Both the position numbers and the translations under genes were made by a program. A stretch of DNA of 64,000 bases from Candidatus Magnetomicrobium cryptolimnococcus (GTDB lineage: Bacteria; Nitrospirota; Thermodesulfovibrionia; Thermodesulfovibrionales; Magnetobacteriaceae), in assembly GCA_018606805.1 (NCBI GenBank), contig JAGYWI010000002.1:62001-126000 (forward strand), in the 5' to 3' direction. Within the stretch, counting starts at the first letter, position 1, and each line of letters begins with the position of its first letter. The notes beneath the pieces are model-generated. The model searched no databases and had not been told where the DNA came from. It was given only the letters and a program-made list of their open reading frames with translations. Below, in pieces: positions 26,454-35,443 of the stretch.

Positions 26454-29152
26454 AGATGCCCTCTCAACGTTGTCAAAGCTTCCTCAAAGTTAAAGTTTTC
26501 AATAGCGGTTTCAAGCTTTTTTATTTTATCGCCAAAGGCTGTGCGTAGTATAGGTAGAGCTTCCTTGAAAAAATCTACGGTTTCGGCGTCATCTTCGGCA
26601 AGGAGCGTTTCAAGCTTTATAATGGTAGCGGTAAGTTCTTTACTATCAATTGTTATAGCAGGCAATGGCTCTTCTTTTTTTGTTGGCAGTGCTTTTTCTA
26701 ACATATCAAGGAAGTCGCTTAGAGTCTTTTCAAGATTTGTGCAGGCAACCTCTATTTCCTCCAATGTTTGGTGGTTTTTAATAGCATATTCAAGTTTAGC
26801 CGCCTTTTCATAAACATACATAGCTCCAATGTTGCCAGCAACTCCCTTTGTTGTATGAGCGAGGCGCTCAGCCTCATTATGTCTGCCATCAAATAGGGCT
26901 TGTCTTATGTCTTTTGGCATATGTTGTTGTCCGCAGATGAACTTGCGCAAAAGTGATATATATGATGCCGATTTCCCTAATACGCGTTTTAGGCCATTAG
27001 ACACATCAAGACCCGGTATGGTACGTAAGGCTCTTAGGTCATCTTCAGTGGCTTTTGTCGTGGGTATATTAATAGGCTCTTTGGTTTGTGTAGTTTTTTT
27101 AGGAATCCAGTGCAGAAGATGATTAAAGAGCTCATCAGGGTCTATCGGTTTAGCGATATGGTCATTCATGCCTGCCATAAGGCACTGCTTGCGGTCTGAC
27201 ACTAGTGCATTAGCGGTCATAGCAAGTATGGGTAGGTTTGCGTATTGAGGCAGTTTTCTTATTTCGTAGGTTGCTGCAATGCCGTCCATAACCGGCATTT
27301 GCATATCCATAAGTACAAGGTCATAGGGTTTTGATTGCAACATACGTAGGGCTACTGCACCGTTTTCGGCAAGGTCTACTTTAAGGCCTTTTTCGGTAAG
27401 CAGTTCCATAGCCACTTCTTGGTTTAAGTCGTTGTCTTCAACAAGGAGGATTTGAGCACCAGCTATGGATGTAAGATTGACTTCTTCTTGTCTTTGAGGG
27501 ACACTTTTGCTACTGTCGTAATTACTGCCAATAACTGCCATAGCTGTTTCAAACAATGTAGATGGGCTTACTGGTTTTACAAGCACACGTATATCAGAGC
27601 CATCCGCCCGACGAAAGACCTCTTTACAGGTATAGGCAGTTACTATAACGCATTGAGGGGCTTTGTGTACAAGGCTTATAGATGATAGATGATTAGCTGT
27701 TTCAATTCCATCCATGCCCGGCATTTGCCAATCAAGGAAGGCTATTATAAACGGGTCTCCGTCCTTATCTACTTCTATGATAGCCGATAAAGCCTCTTTA
27801 CCGCAGGTGGCTTCCTTAACACGAAAAGCCATTAAGCGTAGATTCTCAGCCAGTATTTGTAATGCGTGGGGGTTATCATCAGCTACCAGTACGTGGCAGC
27901 CACGTAAGTTAGGTTCTAAGATTAGTTGCCGTTTTGGTACCTTACTTTTACTAAGACGCACGGTAAACCAGAAATTACTGCCCTTACCGTACTCACTGTC
28001 AACGCCAACCTCTCCTGCCATCAAATTAGCAAGTTTTTTAGATATTGCTAAACCAAGACCAGTGCCGCCGTACCGACGCGTTGTTGTAGTGTCGGCTTGG
28101 TGGAATGACTGAAATAGGTTCGTGCATTGCTCTTTAGTTAAGCCAATGCCGCTATCTCTTACTTCAAAACGGACAAGCAAGTCATTGGCGTTATTTTCAA
28201 CAACGTAGGCACAAACGGCTATTTCACCGTGTTCTGTAAATTTTAAAGCGTTATTGGCATAATTTATGAGTATCTGACCTACACGTAGTGGGTCGCCTAC
28301 AAGATTAGTTGGTAGCGTTGGGTCTATGTCAAAGATAAATTCCAAGCCCTTTGCCATAGCCTTTTCGCCAAGGAGTGTTGCTACGTTATCAAGGACAGCT
28401 GATAATTCAAACTCGATTGATTCAATCTGGAGTTTGCCTTCCTCTATCTTGGAAAAATCCAAGATGTCATTTATAATGCCAAGCAGGTGCTGCCCTGATT
28501 GTTGTATCTTTACGATGTAGTCCATTTGCTTAGGGTTTAGCTCTGTCTTTAATACTAAGTGAGCCATACCAATGATGGCGTTCATCGGGGTGCGTATTTC
28601 ATGGCTCATGTTGGCTAGAAAATCCGCCTTCGCCCTTGATGCCGCCTCTGCCTCGCGTCTGGCTGCCTCTAGGTCTTCCATCATGTTTAACATAGCAAGC
28701 CTTGTCTTGGCCAGTTCATCAATGCGCACTTGCAGGTTTTCCGTAACAGCCTTTCTTTCATTAAAAGAGCTTTCAAGCTGCCTTATCATGCTATTAAAGG
28801 CATCTGAAAACTCCCCCATAAAGTCCACTTTATGGGAAAAATCCCCCTTGGCTATCTGTTGAGTAATCCACGTAAGGTTTCTCAAACTAGCCTGTAGACT
28901 TTTAAGAGAGTGGGTTATTTGCATCGTGCCCCTTGGAGGGTCAAAATAAATATCCCCCCTTGATAACGAAAAAATTAAATCTGTAACATCATTGTATTCG
29001 CTAATAAACTCATTTATGAAACCCACTAACTGTTTAATTTCATTGTCCGGATAAGCTAAATCAAGGGCTATCTGCCGGGGCTTTTTACCTTTTAAAATCA
29101 AATAAAAGGCCTCCGATAGCTTATCTATGTCTTCTTCTTTAACACTAAGCAT
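26450..29152 (-). CDS. Cytoplasmic hybrid histidine kinase (HAMP-like, HisKA, HATPase, two receivers, Hpt)
   Basis: 900-aa phosphorelay kinase without signal peptide or membrane segments. In order: unknown N terminus; HAMP-like helix pair (about 90-130, IAKGDFSHKVDFMGEFSDAF); coiled coil; HisKA with His184 (NMSHEIRTPMNA); HATPase with N box NYANNALKF, G1 DSGIGL and G2 GGTGLGLA; receiver 1 with Asp474 (FLDWQMPGMDG); receiver 2 with Asp616 (LMDMQMPVMDG); Hpt domain with His766 (AHTTKGVAGNIG). All phospho-transfer residues are intact. It starts 4 bases after the V4R gene and overlaps the HD-GYP regulator, so a soluble signal sensed by V4R may be passed through this relay to control c-di-GMP. Confidence 0.94.
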   Translation of the reverse strand: MLSVKEEDIDKLSEAFYLILKGKKPRQIALDLAYPDNEIKQLVGFINEFISEYNDVTDLIFSLSRGDIYFDPPRGTMQITHSLKSLQASLRNLTWITQQIAKGDFSHKVDFMGEFSDAFNSMIRQLESSFNERKAVTENLQVRIDELAKTRLAMLNMMEDLEAARREAEAASRAKADFLANMSHEIRTPMNAIIGMAHLVLKTELNPKQMDYIVKIQQSGQHLLGIINDILDFSKIEEGKLQIESIEFELSAVLDNVATLLGEKAMAKGLEFIFDIDPTLPTNLVGDPLRVGQILINYANNALKFTEHGEIAVCAYVVENNANDLLVRFEVRDSGIGLTKEQCTNLFQSFHQADTTTTRRYGGTGLGLAISKKLANLMAGEVGVDSEYGKGSNFWFTVRLSKSKVPKRQLILEPNLRGCHVLVADDNPHALQILAENLRLMAFRVKEATCGKEALSAIIEVDKDGDPFIIAFLDWQMPGMDGIETANHLSSISLVHKAPQCVIVTAYTCKEVFRRADGSDIRVLVKPVSPSTLFETAMAVIGSNYDSSKSVPQRQEEVNLTSIAGAQILLVEDNDLNQEVAMELLTEKGLKVDLAENGAVALRMLQSKPYDLVLMDMQMPVMDGIAATYEIRKLPQYANLPILAMTANALVSDRKQCLMAGMNDHIAKPIDPDELFNHLLHWIPKKTTQTKEPINIPTTKATEDDLRALRTIPGLDVSNGLKRVLGKSASYISLLRKFICGQQHMPKDIRQALFDGRHNEAERLAHTTKGVAGNIGAMYVYEKAAKLEYAIKNHQTLEEIEVACTNLEKTLSDFLDMLEKALPTKKEEPLPAITIDSKELTATIIKLETLLAEDDAETVDFFKEALPILRTAFGDKIKKLETAIENFNFEEALTTLRGHL

Positions 29153-29156
29153 GACT

Positions 29157-29684
29157 TTAAGTTAATGGCTTAATAACAAAGCGACAAACCCTATCGCCTG
29201 AACACCAACAGTCCACTTCTTTAACGCTAAACTGAGTGCCCGTGTACTCACAAAGCAATCCACTTAAAAACCCTTCATCGTAAGTACATATGGTTTCCTC
29301 ACAAATAGGCAGCCCGGAGCAATCCAAATCCTCTGCCACCGTTAAGGTAAATTCCTTTTTTTGTGGGTCCGCTTTTTCAATGCGCAGTATACCTATCTTT
29401 AGTTTAAGAAGCAGGTCATGGACCTCTTGCATGAAGTCATTGAAATTATTATTTTTGTTTATAAATACCTTACAAAATTCCCTACCAGCCAGCTCCCCTG
29501 CCTCATAGTATAGGCGATCAGCCGTTTTAGCATCAAAATTTTTTATAATGACATCTCTTAAGGTAAACTGCATCAAGCGATAGACCCCAACATCCATAGA
29601 GTGCCCTAAATTTGGGCGTCCTTCACCAATATCTCCAAGCATACTCCAGTCAAACATTAATTGACTTCTTTCTTCCTTAAACAA
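29157..29684 (-). CDS. V4R (4-vinyl reductase) domain protein
   Basis: 175-aa single-domain protein. V4R domains bind small hydrophobic or tetrapyrrole ligands and often sit upstream of signalling proteins. The C-terminal Cys-rich signature CWCSGDRVCRF, after the TGTQFSVKEVD strand, is typical, as is GFLSGLL. The start is TTG at 29684, chosen because AAGGAGGG lies 5 bases upstream; the ATG at 29657 has no such site. It leads the operon with the hybrid kinase and HD-GYP genes and is the likely input sensor. Confidence 0.88.
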   Translation of the reverse strand: MFKEERSQLMFDWSMLGDIGEGRPNLGHSMDVGVYRLMQFTLRDVIIKNFDAKTADRLYYEAGELAGREFCKVFINKNNNFNDFMQEVHDLLLKLKIGILRIEKADPQKKEFTLTVAEDLDCSGLPICEETICTYDEGFLSGLLCEYTGTQFSVKEVDCWCSGDRVCRFVIKPLT

Positions 29685-29863
29685 AACGCCCTCCTTAAAT
29701 ATAACTATTATTTTTTGTATCTTCTACTGCGATGTTTACGTTGATTACCCTATCGTTAATATTATATCATAACAGCTTTGTTTAACCATACATGTCAGTG
29801 CTTCGTATATAAATTTAACTATACTTTAATTTATAATATTTTTACTGAATATTGCTTGTTTTA

Positions 29864-29872
29864 TGGTATACT
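29864..29872 (+). promoter_or_regulatory. Extended -10 promoter of the sensor-kinase-like gene
   Basis: TGGTATACT (TG, one base, TATACT) about 64 bases before the ATG at 29936; a weak GAGGG ribosome binding site lies between. No good -35 is needed for an extended -10. Confidence 0.4.
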
Positions 29873-29935
29873 TATTTGCCAACATGTGATTTTAGTAAAA
29901 ATTAAAAAGAAAGAGGGCTTTTAGAAAAATATCAA

Positions 29936-32113
29936 ATGAAGATAAAGGGCTTTATTTTAAAATTATGTTTGAGTGGTTTGCTTTTTTTGATAGCATTTAT
30001 GCCACAAAGGGCATACTGCCTTAATTATAATATAATAGTATTTAATAACTACAATATGGAAGAGCCGTTTTATTTTGTAACGAGCAGTGGCAGTGCAAAG
30101 GGTATACTCGTTGACTACTGGTATACTTGGGCTAAGATAAATAATTATCAGGTATCATTCTTAGCCGAAAAAAGTGATTTTACTATAGATGCCGTTGATA
30201 AGGCAAAGGCACATATCATAGCTGGCGTTACGAATGCTGTGGATAAGGATAAACGCCTAGACTTGTCCGTGCCAATTACCGAGCTAAGTTTAAAGCTATA
30301 CGCACTCAAGGATTTAAATATAATTAGTCCCGGCGAGCCACAGGAAATAGAAGTCGGTATCGTTGATGATGAAAAGACGCTTAAAGTTTTAAAAGGGCTA
30401 TACCCCCTTGCAAAGTTTAAGCTTTTTAAGTCATATATAAAGCTCTTTGACAGCATCTACAATAATGATGTGAAGGCTTTTATAAGTGAAAAAAATACAG
30501 CCCTGTACTATTTAAACCGTATGAATATAAAGGATAAGTTTAAGGAAATTAAATCAACAGCATATATCGAAATATACGCAGCTGTTAAAAAAGGCAACTC
30601 AGAGCTTTTAAAGGTTATTAACTCAGGCATTGATAAAATAGATGAACAGAAGGTGGACTCTATCATAAACCACTGGCACGGCACACAATCCGGTGGCTTA
30701 GGATTTAATTTTTATGACGCTATTGACTTAACACATATAGTAATCGTTGTTTTACTTGTCCTTATTAGCGTTCTATTACTTATATTAAAAAGAAAGAGCG
30801 CTATTGCCAAAAACTCTAAGTCCAAGTTAATGCAAAACATTGAAACACTAAGGCAAGAGGAATCCCTCAGACGCTACATCGAAAATAACTACAAATTGCT
30901 CATAGACCAATCCCTGACAGGTTTTTTTATTATACAAGATAGGAGCTTCCAGTACGTAAACCAACGGTTTCTAAGCATATTCGATTATGATTATGACGAA
31001 GCCGTTAGCCTTAGTTCTTATAAGGCAGTCTTTCCAGATATTGATATAGATACAATTGAAAACACATTATTCGATACGCAGTCAAATAACATAGGCAATA
31101 ATGTCCTATGGTATAACTGCTCAGCCATTTGTAAGGATGGACGCACAATAGTTGCCGAAACTATGTGGTTTAGAACATTATTTGATGGAACAAATGCTAT
31201 ATTAGGCTCTATTTTGGATATTTCAGACTATAGCAAAACAGAAGGACAAATTAAATCCGCACTGAAAGAAAAGGTGGCAGCACTTCGCGAACTTAAAGAT
31301 AAGAACTACGAGCTGGAAGTTTTAAAAAAAGACTACGAACAACAAGTACGCGATGAAATCGAAAGACGCATAAGCACACAGGAATTTGCAATGCACCAAA
31401 TGGATATGAACTTTTTTATGCAAATCCTGGAACTAATGCTAAGCCAATGGAATCAACCGCTACACTTAATAGAACTAACCGTTAAACTGATAGCAGATTC
31501 TTTTGAGGCTAATAAATTAGATAAATATTTAATGCAAGATGCCATTAATAAAAACATGGAATGCGTTTCCTACATAACCGATGGCATCAAAAACATCTTA
31601 GAATGTTTTAAACCATCTATGAAAAAATGGCACTTTGACGTTGTGGATACTATCAAATCATCTATCTCAATGCTTAACTATACACTGGAAAAAAACGATA
31701 TAGCAATACAAACAGAATTTGAAGGTTGTAACGAAAATGGCCAACTAGTAATCAATGGCTATTCTAATGAATTTAAACAATCCATAATCGCTATTTTGAA
31801 AAATGCCTGCAATGCTATTATACTTAGACGCCAAGATGATGATACTTTTAAAGAAACAAAAGGCAATCTCCATATAGCAACCAATAGCAGTAACGAACTT
31901 GTCCAAATTACCATAAAAGATAATGGCGGCACAATTCCTGCTAACTTGCTTTCTGTAATGTTTGATTTCCAATTAAAAACAAAAGACCACCCAAGGGTTA
32001 CCCCATATCTGTATGCAGTAAAAATGCTCATAGAAGGTAACATGGGCGGTAAACTATCAGCATACAATAAAGATACAGGCCTTATGTTTATTATAGAACT
32101 TAAACAGGCTTAA
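29936..32113 (+). CDS. Periplasmic-sensor histidine-kinase-like protein with degenerate kinase motifs
   Basis: 725 aa: signal peptide (1-28), periplasmic SBP-bac-3-like ligand domain (about 30-255), membrane helix (about 265-287), PAS domain (about 325-440, NYKLLIDQSLTGFFIIQD), coiled coil, dimerisation helix and ATPase-like domain. The family motif AHQWRQPL reads LSQWNQPL here, so Ser503 stands where the phospho-acceptor His should be. The N-box Asn (ILKNACNAI) and G1 DNGG are kept, but the glycine-rich G2 lid is absent (TPYLYAVKMLIEGNMGG). It may be a pseudokinase that regulates a partner, or a recently decayed gene; the intact frame favours the first. No response regulator is adjacent. Confidence 0.85.
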   Translation: MKIKGFILKLCLSGLLFLIAFMPQRAYCLNYNIIVFNNYNMEEPFYFVTSSGSAKGILVDYWYTWAKINNYQVSFLAEKSDFTIDAVDKAKAHIIAGVTNAVDKDKRLDLSVPITELSLKLYALKDLNIISPGEPQEIEVGIVDDEKTLKVLKGLYPLAKFKLFKSYIKLFDSIYNNDVKAFISEKNTALYYLNRMNIKDKFKEIKSTAYIEIYAAVKKGNSELLKVINSGIDKIDEQKVDSIINHWHGTQSGGLGFNFYDAIDLTHIVIVVLLVLISVLLLILKRKSAIAKNSKSKLMQNIETLRQEESLRRYIENNYKLLIDQSLTGFFIIQDRSFQYVNQRFLSIFDYDYDEAVSLSSYKAVFPDIDIDTIENTLFDTQSNNIGNNVLWYNCSAICKDGRTIVAETMWFRTLFDGTNAILGSILDISDYSKTEGQIKSALKEKVAALRELKDKNYELEVLKKDYEQQVRDEIERRISTQEFAMHQMDMNFFMQILELMLSQWNQPLHLIELTVKLIADSFEANKLDKYLMQDAINKNMECVSYITDGIKNILECFKPSMKKWHFDVVDTIKSSISMLNYTLEKNDIAIQTEFEGCNENGQLVINGYSNEFKQSIIAILKNACNAIILRRQDDDTFKETKGNLHIATNSSNELVQITIKDNGGTIPANLLSVMFDFQLKTKDHPRVTPYLYAVKMLIEGNMGGKLSAYNKDTGLMFIIELKQA

Positions 32114-32307
32114 GAAAAAAAAGATAGAAGATAGAAGATAGGGGAAGGACTCTGTCCTTCCCCTTAACCCCTACCTGCAAGGGGTCGAATGACCCCTTGA
32201 CCCATTACGTGAATATTTGTTGGTTAAACTTATATTGGTTGCTACTTTTACTGCGTGGGAAACATATTAGACAACTCGATTAAATGTCTTACACACTGTA
32301 CTTGCAT
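32114..32307. repeat. Hairpin cluster after the sensor gene
   Basis: A purine tract with AGATAGAAGATAGAAGATAG is followed by GGGGAAGGACTCTGTCCTTCCCC (7-bp stem GGAAGGA-type palindrome, 32143-32163) and AAGGGGTCGAATGACCCCTT. These match in design the paired short hairpins of the GAGGGCGCTGCCCTC family at 47732, 54445 and 60245, with different stem sequences. Confidence 0.5.
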
Positions 32308-32490
32308 AACAACTAAAGCGTCTATTGGGAAAAGCGCACGGTCTTAAGAAAGCCAAAAAGACGGCTTTCTTAAGACCGTGCCATTTTCCCATAGACGCTT
32401 TGGTGCTATCAGGGGGAGGGAGAAACTCTCCCCCTGAGAAAAGACCCCCTCTGACTTTTTTCTTTACTGGTGCGCAAGCGCACCAGGGGG
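32308..32490 (+). repeat. Multi-hairpin repeat element, copy 2 (left of fmdB)
   Basis: Hairpin a: AAAGCGTCTATTGGGAAAA (32315) pairs with TTTTCCCATAGACGCTTT (32385-32402) with a one-base bulge, continued by an inner perfect 18-bp stem CACGGTCTTAAGAAAGCC (32337-32354) / its complement (32363-32380). Hairpin b: CAGGGGGAG/CTCCCCCTG (32410-32436). Hairpin c: CTGGTGCGC/GCGCACCAG (32467-32486). It is the mirror image of the copy at 33044-33220. Confidence 0.88.
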
Positions 32491-32673
32491 TTCTTACATT
32501 TTTTACTATTACTGTAAGTGTTAAGCGTCTATTGTCATCATAAGTAGTTTTCAAATGAACTATAAATTGTACTTTCAGTTTTTTTAATACTTGTGGTAAA
32601 ATATTTATTGAGAAATTCACATTGAAAACCAATCATTGAGTATAAAAAAATAACTTATAACGGAGGGTATACT

Positions 32674-33000
32674 ATGCCGATATATGAGTATGAATGCACA
32701 AGCTGTGGAGATAAGCTTGATGTGTTCCAAAAAATCGGAGACAAACCATTACAAATTTGCACACAGTGTGGTGGGCATTTAAAGAAACTTATATCAAACA
32801 CTTCTTTTGTTTTGAAGGGAGGTGGTTGGTACATAACAGATTATCCATCAAAAGATAGGAAAGAGGCAATGGGTAATGAAAAAAGCGGTATTGAAACACC
32901 TAAAGCTAACTCACAACCCAAACAAACTAGTACTGATAAGAAAACGGAGCCTGCTAATGAAAGCTCTGCTACTAAGACTGCCAACACTAATGCAGCATAA
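32674..33000 (+). CDS. FmdB-family zinc ribbon protein
   Basis: Small (108 aa) cytoplasmic protein with the N-terminal zinc ribbon [16 protein letters not shown] and a second CxxC at Cys29/Cys32 (four Cys at 8, 11, 29, 32), then [16 protein letters not shown] and a low-complexity tail rich in Lys, Thr and Asn. The family is widespread and annotated as putative regulatory; no function is established. A strong GGAGG lies 7 bases before the ATG. It sits alone between two inverted copies of a multi-hairpin repeat, as if carried in a cassette. Confidence 0.9.
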   Translation: MPIYEYECTSCGDKLDVFQKIGDKPLQICTQCGGHLKKLISNTSFVLKGGGWYITDYPSKDRKEAMGNEKSGIETPKANSQPKQTSTDKKTEPANESSATKTANTNAA

Positions 33001-33043
33001 AGTTTTGATGATAATGAGTAAAGCTTAATATAGATGTAACTGC

Positions 33044-33220
33044 CTGGTGCGCTTGCGCACAAGTCAAAAGAAAAGAGTCAGAGGGGGTCTTCAGGGGGAG
33101 AGCCTTTTTCTCCCCCTGATAGCACCAAAGCGTCTATGGGAAAATGGCACGGCCTTAAGAAAGCTGTCTTTTTAGCTTTCTTAAGGCCGTGCGCTTTTCC
33201 CAATAGACGCTTTAGTTGTC
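33044..33220 (-). repeat. Multi-hairpin repeat element, copy 3 (right of fmdB, inverted)
   Basis: Reads c-b-a on the plus strand: CTGGTGCGCTTGCGCAC (33044), CAGGGGGAG/CTCCCCCTG (33092-33118), then AAAGCGTCTATGGGAAAA (33127-33144) / TTTTCCCAATAGACGCTTT (33195-33213) with inner stem CACGGCCTTAAGAAAGCT (33148-33165) / AGCTTTCTTAAGGCCGTG. Compared with copy 2, inner-stem differences occur on both arms so that pairing is kept. Confidence 0.88.
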
Positions 33221-33259
33221 ATGTAAGTACAGATGTGAGTATAACACCATGATTGCAAG

Positions 33260-33325
33260 CTAAAAGTTTTAGGAAAGGGGGTGCGGGGGAAGAACCCTTT
33301 TTCAAAAGGGTTTTCCCCCGCTCTT
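33260..33325 (+). repeat. P-family palindromic repeat upstream of the NYN gene
   Basis: CTAAAAGTTTTAGGAAAGG, then GTGCGGGGGAAGAACCC pairing across AAAGGGTTTTCCCCCGC. Same layout as the copy at 20346. Confidence 0.7.
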
Positions 33326-33439
33326 CTACTCCGCTATACTGCTCACAGTTTTCACAATTTTATACAAAAAGTTGCATTATTTGGGGCAAAAGCTGTAAAC
33401 TTTTTAATCAATCCTACAATTATGGTGTAAGCATAAATA

Positions 33440-33949
33440 ATGTCGCAAGGGAAATTACATATAGTCATAGATGGATACAACCTAATAGGCGTATTACATA
33501 GGAATTTATATGAAGAAAGAGAAAGACTTATAAGCAAGCTTATAGAGTACAGGAAACATGCTGGCCATGAGCTTCTTGTAGTATTTGACGGCTGGAGCAG
33601 TGATAAAATTGAAGCAGCATTTTCAACCGAGGGCTTTAGTGTTTTATTTTCACAAACTGGTGAAACTGCAGATAACTTAATAAGAAGACTCATAGGTATG
33701 AGAAAACGGAAGTTAGTTATTGTTAGTTCCGATAAAGAAATAGCTTCATTTGCATGGGCACATGATTGTGTACCGATTACGGCATCGGATTTTCTTAAAA
33801 AAATTGAAGTCCCTTATCTTTCTAAATGTACTGTCAGTACTAATAAAGGAGATAATTATAAGCAACCTACTTTTAAGAAAAAAAAGGGTAATCCCTACAC
33901 GCTGTCAAAAAAAGAAAGGGCCATAAGGGCTGTCTTGGAAAAACTCTAA
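33440..33949 (+). CDS. NYN-domain (PIN-like) RNase-type protein, YacP family
   Basis: 169 aa. The PIN-like fold has its acidic residues in IVIDGYNLIG (Asp11), VVFDGW, TADNLIRRL and VSSDKEI, the set expected for a metal-dependent ribonuclease of the YacP/Rae1 group. The C-terminal 35 residues are very Lys-rich (TFKKKKGNPYTLSKKERA). The stop codon shares its last base with the ATG of the DUF167 gene, so the two are coupled. In B. subtilis the relative Rae1 cleaves mRNA on the ribosome; the same role here would be inference. Confidence 0.85.
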   Translation: MSQGKLHIVIDGYNLIGVLHRNLYEERERLISKLIEYRKHAGHELLVVFDGWSSDKIEAAFSTEGFSVLFSQTGETADNLIRRLIGMRKRKLVIVSSDKEIASFAWAHDCVPITASDFLKKIEVPYLSKCTVSTNKGDNYKQPTFKKKKGNPYTLSKKERAIRAVLEKL

Positions 33950-34221
33950 TGGAGCACTATAAAAGAACGAAATCGGGCATCATTGTAAATATTCGTGTAA
34001 TATCGAGGGCTTCTCGTAATGAAATTGCTGGTGTTTTAAACGGTGAGCTTCGTATAAAGCTAACAGCCACGCCAACGGATGGACAGGCTAATAAACAATT
34101 GATTGAATTTCTATGTGATTATTTGTCAAAGCACAAGATTAAAAAATCAGATATAAGCATTTTAAAAGGAACCACAACAAGACACAAGCTTGTAGAAATA
34201 AAGGGATTAGACAGTATTTAA
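33949..34221 (+). CDS. DUF167 (YggU/UPF0235) family protein
   Basis: 90-aa small conserved protein: VNIRVISRASRNEIAGV, LRIKLTATPTDGQANKQLIEFL and ILKGTTTRHKLVEIKG are the family core. Function is unknown; it is often found beside YggT or cell-division related genes, which are not present here. It overlaps the NYN gene by one base (TAATG). Confidence 0.9.
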   Translation: MEHYKRTKSGIIVNIRVISRASRNEIAGVLNGELRIKLTATPTDGQANKQLIEFLCDYLSKHKIKKSDISILKGTTTRHKLVEIKGLDSI

Positions 34222-34347
34222 TATGTAGAGTGTGCAAACCGCACATTTAATTTACTACTTAAAAAACCTTCCGAACACTCCGATACTAAATATAGTAAAA
34301 ACAATAGCGACAACTTACCACTTTAATTTAAAATATGGAGGATTATA

Positions 34348-35055
34348 ATGATTTTAAGTGTAAACATTGACCATGTGGCAACACTAAGACAGGCTAGACT
34401 TGGCATAGAACCAGAACCAGTCATGGCGGCAACATTGGCTATTTTAGGCGGGGCTGATGGTATAACCGTACATTTACGGGAAGATAGACGGCATATACAA
34501 GACAGAGACTTACGCATTTTAAAGGACATCGTATATGTGGACCTAAACCTTGAAATGGCTGCCACCGATGAAATGGTTACTATTGCACTTAATATAAAGC
34601 CTGAAATGGTTACCATTGTGCCTGAAAAAAGACAAGAGTTAACCACAGAAGGCGGACTTGATATATATAATAACAAGGAACAGATAAGAACCGCTATTAA
34701 ACGGTTAAAAGATGGTGGTATCCCCGTAAGCCTTTTCGTAGCCCCACAAACGAGAGACATTGAACTTTCTAAAGAGGTGGACACTGACATGGTTGAACTC
34801 CATACGGGTGTGTATGCTAACGATAAAAAAACGCAAGCAACCGAGCTAAGGCGCATACGGGATGCTGTTAAGTTAGCCCAAACTATGGATATGGAGGCAA
34901 ATGCCGGTCATGGTCTTAATTACAATAATGTAGCTGCCATTGCAGATATTAAACACATAAAGGGACTCTACATTGGGCACTCGATAGTATCACGGGCTGT
35001 GCTTGTAGGCATGGAGAAGGCTGTTAGGCAGATGAAAGAAATAATAACAGCATGA
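34348..35055 (+). CDS. pdxJ: Pyridoxine 5'-phosphate synthase
   Basis: Joins 1-deoxyxylulose 5-phosphate and 3-amino-2-oxopropyl phosphate in vitamin B6 synthesis. TIM barrel with NIDHVATLRQAR at 6-17, VHLREDRRHIQD, NLEMAATDEM, ELHTGVYA and NAGHGLNYNN. Length 235 aa is normal. GGAGG lies 7 bases upstream of the ATG. The ATG of acpS overlaps its stop (ATGA), the arrangement known from the E. coli pdxJ-acpS pair and many other bacteria. Confidence 0.97.
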   Translation: MILSVNIDHVATLRQARLGIEPEPVMAATLAILGGADGITVHLREDRRHIQDRDLRILKDIVYVDLNLEMAATDEMVTIALNIKPEMVTIVPEKRQELTTEGGLDIYNNKEQIRTAIKRLKDGGIPVSLFVAPQTRDIELSKEVDTDMVELHTGVYANDKKTQATELRRIRDAVKLAQTMDMEANAGHGLNYNNVAAIADIKHIKGLYIGHSIVSRAVLVGMEKAVRQMKEIITA

Positions 35056-35420
35056 TTCGTGGACTTGGCATTGATATTATTGAAAATCAGAGAATAGGAC
35101 TGGCACTTAAGCGGTGGGGAGAGCGCTTTTTAGGTCGTATTTACACAGAAGCAGAGCTTCAATATTGTTTCAGTAAAAAATACCCTGTGCCATGCTTAAG
35201 TGCACGTTTTGCCGCCAAAGAGGCTGCTATTAAAGCTATTGGTGGGGCTACTGTATCCTTTAGTGATATTGAAATATTATCAAGTAATGGGGGGCAACCA
35301 TATTTAACTTTTAAGGGAAAAGCCCTCAAATATATAGAGGACATCGCCATAACAAAAATACATATAAGTATAAGTCATGAACAAAACTATAGTGTAGCAG
35401 TAGTTATACTTGAAAATTAA
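35052..35420 (+). CDS. acpS: Holo-[acyl-carrier-protein] synthase
   Basis: Transfers 4'-phosphopantetheine from CoA to acyl carrier protein. The Mg-binding residues Asp8 (GLGIDIIE) and Glu57 (ARFAAKEAAIKAIG) are present, and ISISHEQNYSVAVVIL closes the fold. 122 aa, normal length, translationally coupled to pdxJ by a 4-base overlap. Confidence 0.96.
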   Translation: MIRGLGIDIIENQRIGLALKRWGERFLGRIYTEAELQYCFSKKYPVPCLSARFAAKEAAIKAIGGATVSFSDIEILSSNGGQPYLTFKGKALKYIEDIAITKIHISISHEQNYSVAVVILEN

Positions 35421-35443
35421 TCAAACAAAGGAGAATATGCGTT

